A stretch of DNA of 64,000 nt, from the NCBI GenBank assembly GCA_038496445.1, contig JALMLS010000377.1, positions 124,001-188,000 of the forward strand. The letters run 5' to 3'. This DNA comes from Trichosphaerium sp. ATCC 40318. Taxonomy: Eukaryota > Discosea > Flabellinia > Trichosidae. Made by a program: the position numbers and the translations under genes. The notes beneath the pieces are model-generated. The model was given only the letters and a program-made list of their open reading frames with translations. It was not told the origin of the DNA and did no database searches. Shown in pieces: positions 58,215 to 64,000 of this stretch (its first letter is position 1; every line of letters starts with the position of its first letter).

Positions 58215-59466
58215 TTATTGTTGTGGTTTGTTTGGATAGTCTTTGTCGAAAGGTTGGTTGTTGTCAGCGCGTAAAATATACTACAGTAAATGAGTTATAA
58301 TCAAAAACTGAAAAAGCAAGAAAAAAGGGAATCAAGTTTTTTGGTTTTTTTTATCCATCTTGCGTGCCTTAAAGTATTTTGGCGCAATAACGCCATCAAT
58401 GCCTTGTGATAGTATAACATTATTTGCCGATAACTGGAAGGGAATCTAAATGGTACAGAGATCAGGTTAAAACTTACACTATAAAATCTTAATTAATTCT
58501 TACCTTGTCGGCCAGTGCTTTTTCAATGTCAATGTATACAAGCACTTGGCATGACTGGCGCATACCAGACGTAACAATTTTGCTATTGAATTTACCTAAA
58601 AACCAACTGTCAGGAGATTCTTCGATGTTTGCAAAGAACAACAAAAAAAGGCATTATTTGATCTCGTAGATAATAGAAACTTTTGAGTCAAATCACGTGT
58701 CCAAAGCAGCTTTCTTTAATATCAAAATGGGCGCAAAGTGTTGTAATATCATAGATCAATGTAAGCTGCATAAAGTTGCTACAGTCACGTAGTATGCACA
58801 GCAAAAAAAGGCAAATAAAGATTGGTAAACGTCAAAATCCCAGTTGCAGAAACTGTTCTTGTTTGATGTTAAAATAAGTGTACCAAAGGTGAAATGAATG
58901 TGTTGTCTTGTCATTTTGTTTAAACCAGTTTTCTTTATGTTCTCCCATGCTTTAAAGTAGGTTCCATGCATTACCTCACGCATTTGTTCTGGCAAGTCAT
59001 CTATTGTATTTATCCTTGTTTTTATTAGCAACCAAGCATTATAAAGCACTGACGCACTGGTCCATAGTAACTTGAACGTTTTTTAGCCTAATGTGTTATG
59101 AGAATTAAAATTCTATGCGTTAATATCATTTTCGTACGAATGGCCTTGGTTTGCGCGTATGTAGAGAGTGTGATTAATTGTTTCAAGACTAAACCGCTTT
59201 TTACTGCACGAATCCACCATATGTTGTATGTGTTGTAGGTTTACGGGCGTTCCGAACTCTCTGCGTAGTTTTGTAATAGAAGGGTTTTTAAGTAGGTCAT
59301 CGACGACCACAAAGCCATCACTTCGCATTTTTAGCTTTGCTAATCACTATTAATGCGCTACATGATCAATTCTTCTTAAAATACCTTTAACAGCACCATG
59401 CCTCAATAAATAAGTCGCTGCTTTGGATAATCGTGTTTGTTGTGAACGGGATAGCGTTGCTGCCAT
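58215..59466 (-). CDS. TRPT1: tRNA 2'-phosphotransferase (Tpt1/TRPT1)
   Basis: Start MAATLSRSQQTRLSKAATYL (59,466), then LLRHGAVK with the conserved Arg-His. After an intron: MRSDGFVVVDDLLKNPSITK, HIQHMVDSCSKKRFSLETIN, LYIRANQGHSYEN (the Arg...GHS motif), then DDLPEQMREVMHGTYFKAWE, NIKKTGLNKMTRQHIHFT, GMRQSCQVLVYIDIEKALAD, IPFQLSANNVILSQGIDGVI and a short tail ADNNQPFDKDYPNKPQQ. This enzyme removes the 2'-phosphate left at tRNA splice junctions by fungal/plant-type ligases, using NAD+. The core motifs (HG, RANQGHS, HGT, HIHF) are all present. Confidence 0.93.
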
Positions 59467-59611
59467 CTTTATCTTTTATAATTTGTGGTTGTTGGTGAAA
59501 CTTGGTATTAATTTAATTCACTGACTACCAAAAAATTCGCTGTATTTCATTTTTTGGAAAACACGTCATTTTTTATTTACCACGTGTCATGTGGCCAACA
59601 AACGAAATTAC

Positions 59612-59872
59612 TCAATTAATCTCAAGCTCATGGCTGTTATGTAGGTACACGAGTAACAATAGCCTCAAGGTGGGTGCAGATAGGCTAACTAGCTTCATTC
59701 CGCCGTTTTCGTGCCAGCTTGTTTTTCGTACTTCCGGACTTGCACTGTTGTATTTTTGTGTAGTAAGATAGTAAGATTTTTTTCCTTCAATATCGTGAGT
59801 TCTTGGACGTGCTGCTTTCAATAAATGTTCAAGCGTGATATCGACTTGAGAAACGACATACGTCTGTTTCAA
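59612..59872 (-). CDS. Possible small protein, unknown
   Basis: An 86-residue open frame, MKQTYVVSQVDITLEHLLKA, ARPRTHDIEGKKSYYLTTQK, ending LHNSHELEIN. The N-terminal half is protein-like; the second half is hydrophobic (LRLLLLVYL). No family recognised and no supporting neighbour. It may be partly chance, or an exon of a gene whose other exons I cannot place. Confidence 0.3.
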   Translation of the reverse strand: MKQTYVVSQVDITLEHLLKAARPRTHDIEGKKSYYLTTQKYNSASPEVRKTSWHENGGMKLVSLSAPTLRLLLLVYLHNSHELEIN

Positions 59873-60268
59873 AATTTGTTGTAACTCCTGTCATCTTTTT
59901 ACAGTATCTCAACACCTCCCTTGGCTTCAGTATTCCTTTCTAAGTGCTCCTAAGCTGTCCTAAACCATGCCTTCTGTAATGTAGTGCTATATTATGTCTG
60001 TAAGTAGACGTTCAATTTGACATAATAAACGAGGTTTGCAAAATACTGACCACTTTGTCCACCAAAGTCTCTGCACCCTAATTCTCGTAGCTAACCTTGC
60101 AAGTGTTGATTACCTTAAAGTAACAAAGGAATTTGGGTCAGTGTAGAGTAAGACAATTTCGAATCAAAAGAGGTATGTGTTTCTCAATTAGGAAAGTGAT
60201 TGATTGAAAACAACACTTTTCTAAAAAAACACAGGGTAAACACCTCAAGCTAGCGGTAACACTACAAT
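59873..60268. other. Upstream region of the repeat-gene cluster; nothing recognised
   Basis: No coding frame or RNA gene is evident. It separates the housekeeping block from the YwqK-type repeat genes and presumably holds the first copy's promoter. Confidence 0.4.
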
Positions 60269-62143
60269 ATGGAAACACCTTCCAACAACAAGGTAAGTAC
60301 TTCTTGTTATCAAGTTTTTATCGCTTTGTTACTTTGTTGCGCTGTTGAGCTAATAAAGCTTCAAATAGATAAATACATATCAACACAGCACAGTAATCGA
60401 TTATTAAACCTTCCAATGGAGTTGCAACTTGATATTATCGATCTAGATCCTGAAGTGTTCTTAAAATGGCCATTGCTTTCAAAACAAGCAGCGACATCAA
60501 CGAGATTTGATGATAATTTGAAGAAACATGGAAAATGGAAGCAGTTTAGAGTTGAGTATCAGGACAACAATATCATCTTGGCACCTACAGTCATACGTCA
60601 AGAGTACTGGAGTCATGGTAAGATGAATGGTTCGTATAAAGAGTGGCACGACAATGGTGAACTATGGATACAATGCTCATGTCTCAATGGTAAACAACAT
60701 GGCGAGTACAAACAATGGTATGACAACGGCCAACTAGAACTACAATGTATGTATGTAAATGGTATAAAAGAAGGAGACAATTATCAATGGCATGAAAATG
60801 GTCAATTGTGGATCCAAAGTTTCTGTATCAATGGTAAGCTTGATGGAGACTACAAACAATGGCATAAAAATGGCCAGCTAGACATACAATGTACATATGT
60901 TGATGGTCAACAAGATGTAGAGAAAAAGCGTACAATAGCACAGTTGCGTGACGAGTGCACGGGAGACTACAAGGCATGGTATCCAAACGGACAATTAGAA
61001 GTACATTGTAATTATTTCAATGGCAAAGTAGATGGGGAAGTCAAATGGTGGCATGAGAATGGGCAGTTGTACGAACACAAGTACTATACAAATGCAAAAC
61101 TAGATGGAGAGTACAAGAGCTGGTATGAAAGTGGTACTTTAAGTGAACACAGTAAGTATGTGAATGGTGTTTGTGAAGGTGAACTCAAGTATTGGCATGA
61201 AAATGGTCAGTTGTCACACCATGTGCACTATGACAACGGTAAACAAGATGGAGAGGTCAACGAGTGGTTTGAAAACGGCCAATTGAAGCATAAGGTAAAT
61301 CTCATAAATGGCGAGGAGGGAGGAAATCTCAACGAGTGGTTTGCAAATGGCCAATTGAAGCTTCGGGCCAATTCCGTTAATGGCAAGCATGTAGGGGAGT
61401 ATATTTCTTGGCATGAAAATGGCCAAATGGAGCTCAAGGTAGTTTTTGTAAATGGCAAACGGGAAGGGAAATTGAGAAGTTGGTATGAAAATACCCAATT
61501 GAAGACTGAGATATTCTATGTGAACGATAAAGTGGCTGGAACGCATACAGATTGGTTTGAAAATGGTCATGTGAAGTGCAAGTACAACTATGTTGATGGT
61601 TTAAGAGAAGGAGACGCAATAGGTTGGTATGAAAACGGCCAAATGAAAGAGAAAGAGAGCTACGTAAATGACAAATTACATGGAGAGGTCATGTTCTGGC
61701 ATGAAAATGGTCAAATGTCACAGAAATCCCACTTCGTCCATGGAATAAGAGAAGGAAAACTCAATAGCTGGCAAGAAAATAGCCAAATGAGTTTGCAGTG
61801 CTACTTTGTAAACGGTAAACAAGAAGGCAAGAGAATGGAATGGCATCACGACGGCCGATTGAGTTTAGAGTGTTTCAATATCAATGACAAAACTGAAGGA
61901 ATCGTCAAAGAGTGTGACGACTTTGTGATGATAGAGTATTTTGTCATCAATGGTAAAAAAGAAGGAGAGTATAAAGAGTCGTATAATGAGCACGTTGTGT
62001 TTCATTACTATTACGTCAATGACGTAATGGTAGAAGAGTCCAGGATAAGGAATCAAAGAGTTATGGAAAGGCTGGAACAGGCATTCCGAGACAGTTTTAC
62101 TTTGGAGCGTAATTTTGTCACCCCACCTGCTCAAAGATCTTGA
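60269..62143 (+). CDS. F-box-like protein with about 19 MORN_2/YwqK-type repeats, copy 1
   Basis: Starts METPSNNK at 60,269. The frame is open throughout, but a GTAAGT at 60,293 and comparison with copy 2 suggest a 5' intron ending near 60,385. An F-box-like head follows: RLLNLPMELQLDIIDLDPEV, FLKWPLLSKQAATSTRF. Then about 19 repeats of 22-24 residues, for example EYKQWYDNGQLELQCMYVNG, ELKYWHENGQLSHHVHYDNG, EYISWHENGQMELKVVFVNG; pattern G-[ED]-x-K-x-W-[YHF]-x-N-G-Q-[LM]-(8)-Y-x-N-G-K-x-[ED]-G. Repeats stack as beta-hairpins. Such arrays are common in large DNA viruses of amoebae and in bacteria (YwqK antitoxin-like). An F-box suggests substrate binding for an SCF ubiquitin ligase. Confidence 0.85.
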   Translation: METPSNNKVSTSCYQVFIALLLCCAVELIKLQIDKYISTQHSNRLLNLPMELQLDIIDLDPEVFLKWPLLSKQAATSTRFDDNLKKHGKWKQFRVEYQDNNIILAPTVIRQEYWSHGKMNGSYKEWHDNGELWIQCSCLNGKQHGEYKQWYDNGQLELQCMYVNGIKEGDNYQWHENGQLWIQSFCINGKLDGDYKQWHKNGQLDIQCTYVDGQQDVEKKRTIAQLRDECTGDYKAWYPNGQLEVHCNYFNGKVDGEVKWWHENGQLYEHKYYTNAKLDGEYKSWYESGTLSEHSKYVNGVCEGELKYWHENGQLSHHVHYDNGKQDGEVNEWFENGQLKHKVNLINGEEGGNLNEWFANGQLKLRANSVNGKHVGEYISWHENGQMELKVVFVNGKREGKLRSWYENTQLKTEIFYVNDKVAGTHTDWFENGHVKCKYNYVDGLREGDAIGWYENGQMKEKESYVNDKLHGEVMFWHENGQMSQKSHFVHGIREGKLNSWQENSQMSLQCYFVNGKQEGKRMEWHHDGRLSLECFNINDKTEGIVKECDDFVMIEYFVINGKKEGEYKESYNEHVVFHYYYVNDVMVEESRIRNQRVMERLEQAFRDSFTLERNFVTPPAQRS

Positions 62144-62429
62144 CTTCTTCCGTTCGGTAGTGATTGCTTCTGCTACGCCGTTTGTATGCCAAAAAAAAGA
62201 AATGTAGAAAAAAAAAAAAAGATTAAACATTCATCCTTTCAATACAACTATTGTTTATTGCAATCAAAGAATCCTACTCCAGTTCTTAGGTTTACATTGT
62301 ACCAATTCTATAAAAGAATTCGAGAAAACAGTATCAACTTTTACTCACCACGATACAGCTACCTTGGTTGAGTGTCTTTACCTAATGCATGCTTTAGGAA
62401 GAGGGGTACCAGAGCGCTAAATAAAACTT

Positions 62430-62660
62430 ATAATAGAGGAGAGCTCTATGACAATGGTGTGCAGTGTTGCCGCAGGCAACTGGTAGGCTAAGAACTATGG
62501 GTGTTGCTATGAACGACTAAGAGGATGGAATGCTTCAACTACTGGTATATTGCTTAAAGAGTGCTCAAGAGCAATGACAAAACAGAAGGTATTATCAAAC
62601 TCTGCGTAGTGATATATGATGACTGGGATAACAGATATTGTCGCCAAAGAAACATAAAAG
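62430..62660 (+). pseudogene. Decayed 3' fragment of a third repeat-gene copy
   Basis: SNDKTEGIIKLCVVIYDDW (from about 62,560) mirrors INDKTEGIVKECDDFVMIEY near the end of copy 1, but it is broken by stops and frame changes on both sides. A few GELYDNG-like codons precede it near 62,440. It lies between copies 1 and 2. Confidence 0.6.
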
Positions 62661-62953
62661 TTGCTAAATCAATACTAAAAATGCCAAACTCAAAAAAAAT
62701 ACAAGCCAACAAAAAAATACACTATCCAGGCAATGTGAAAATAAATTGTCAATCGGTATTTGATAATCTAAAACAGAAGGAAATTCACATATAATAAACG
62801 ATATTGGTTACTTATCAGTTTATATTTTGTTCGAAAGTAGATTGATCAATCAAAGTTTAAGTTGATTGAAATAGTCATTTTATTTACTAAACACAAGGAT
62901 CGCAACACTACAGAAATAACCAATACCCAACTAGAGACAGACCTAACAATATT

Positions 62954-64000
62954 ATGAAACCATCTCACAAACAAAAGGTAAATGCTGTTTAATCTCTTTT
63001 ATTGCAAGGCAACTGGTTGTACTAATACTCGGCAAATAGATAAATACATCAATACAAGATAACAACAATCGATTGTTAAACCTTCCAATGGAGTTACAAC
63101 TTGATATTATCGATCTAGATCCCGAAGTGTTCTTAAAATGGCCATTGCTTTCAAAACAAGCAGCGACATCAACGAGATTTGATGATAATTTGAAGAAACA
63201 TGGAAAATGGAAGCAGTTTAGAGTTGAGTATCAAGACAACATGTATGAGGACAACAATATCATATTGACATCTACAATCATACGTCAAGAGCACTGGAGT
63301 CATGGTAAGATGAATGGTATGTATAAAGAGTGGCACGATAATGGTGAACTATGGATACAATGCTCATGTCTCAATGGTAAACAACATGGCGAGTACAAAC
63401 AATGGTATGACAACGGCCAACTAGAACTACAATGTATGTATGTAAATGGTATAAAAGAAGGAGACAATCATCAATGGCATGAAAATGGTCAATTGTGGAT
63501 CCAAAGTTTCTGTATCAATGGTAAGCTTGATGGAGACTACAAACAATGGCACGACAATGGCCAATTACAAATACAATGTACATATGTTGATGGTCAACAA
63601 GATGTAGAGAAAAAACGTACAATTTCACAGTTGCATGACGAGTGTGCGGGTGACTACAAGGCGTGGTATCCAAACGGACAATTAGAAGTACATTGTAATT
63701 ATTTCAATGGCAAAGTAGATGGGGAACTCAAATGGTGGCATGAGAATGGACAGTTAAATGAACACAAGTACTATACAAATGCAAAACTAGATGGAGAGTA
63801 CAAGAGATGGTACAACAGTGGTACTTTAAGTGAGCATAGTAGGTACGTAAATGGTGTAAAAGAAGGTGAACTCAAGTATTGGTATGGAAATGGTCAGTTG
63901 TCACACCATTGGCATTATGACAATGGTAAACAAGATGGAGAGATCAAGGAGTGGTTTGAAAACGGCCAATTGAGAGTTAAGGTAAATCTCGTAAATGGCA
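62954..64000 (+). CDS. F-box-like MORN_2/YwqK-type repeat protein, copy 2 (runs off window)
   Basis: Start MKPSHKQK at 62,954, then GTAAATG...CAAATAG, an intron needed to remove an in-frame stop, then NTSIQDNNNRLLNLPMELQL, the same F-box-like head as copy 1 (DLDPEVFLKWPLLSKQAATS). Repeats follow in the same order and nearly the same sequence (MNGMYKEWHDNGELWIQCSC, HQWHENGQLWIQSFCINGKL). It differs by a short in-frame insertion (DNMYEDNN) and scattered substitutions (HWHYDNG for HVHYDNG). It continues past the window edge. A recent tandem duplicate; both copies appear intact. Confidence 0.85.

Noticed and set aside
61214-61619. Minus-strand open frames over the repeat gene
   Set aside because: Antisense shadows of the YwqK-type repeats; they have the same period and no independent features.

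Overview
The window is nuclear DNA from a microbial eukaryote (a protist whose lineage I cannot fix). It is AT-rich and gene-dense. Almost every gene is broken by short GT-AG introns, mostly 40-60 nt, often with GTACGT-like donors. The gene set is plainly eukaryotic: a Pol I subunit, TAF4, ERAD mannosidases, CTLH E3 ligase, TFIIS/SPOC and YEATS proteins. A plant-type GDP-mannose 3,5-epimerase is also present. Genes sit head to head with 80-210 bp between start codons, or tail to tail with tiny gaps, so many promoters are probably shared.

Layout. 0-2 kb (-): tandem-DOMON cytochrome b561 protein, cut by the window edge. 2.2-5.6 kb: TAF4 (-) and a PPR protein (+) diverge from a 22-bp perfect palindrome. 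6-14 kb (-): GDP-mannose epimerase, a coiled-coil protein, the second-largest Pol I subunit (POLR1B/RPA135) and a small unknown protein. 14.1-17.8 kb (+): EDEM3-type ERAD mannosidase with a tRNA gene inside one intron. 18-26.4 kb (-): a small unknown gene, then a very large NACHT (STAND NTPase) protein with a long helical-repeat C-terminus. 26.6-28.9 kb (+): head to head with it, a repeat protein ending in a PD-(D/E)XK/RAP-like nuclease fold. 29-36.9 kb: secreted carotenoid-oxygenase-like protein, CCDC25/NFACT-R protein, small genes, Myb-repeat protein, a RING-YEATS fusion carrying a MITE in an intron, and TEX261/Erv26. 37-43.3 kb (+, with UPRT on -): multi-pass receptor-like protein, MAEA/GID9, mitochondrial-type unknown. 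43.5-50.8 kb (-): PHD-TFIIS-SPOC-RGG protein, TKL-like kinase with an 8-nt microexon, ankyrin protein, membrane-anchored coiled coil. 51.4-58.1 kb: tRNA-Asp, a second EDEM-like mannosidase (-), and a mitochondrial-type helical-repeat membrane protein (+) whose intron holds an inverted copy of the tRNA-Asp cassette. 58.2-59.5 kb (-): tRNA 2'-phosphotransferase. 60.2-64 kb (+): tandem genes with an F-box-like head and about 19 MORN_2/YwqK-type repeats, with a decayed fragment between them.

Functional themes. Two EDEM mannosidases and TEX261 belong to ER quality control and ER-Golgi traffic. TAF4, POLR1B, RING-YEATS, Myb and PHD-TFIIS-SPOC proteins are transcription/chromatin factors. GDP-mannose epimerase (ascorbate precursor) and a DOMON-b561 protein (often ascorbate-driven) may be metabolically linked. 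The NACHT protein and its divergent nuclease-like neighbour are the best candidate for an undescribed paired system. Exon joins were worked out by eye, so gene spans are firmer than exact internal boundaries.
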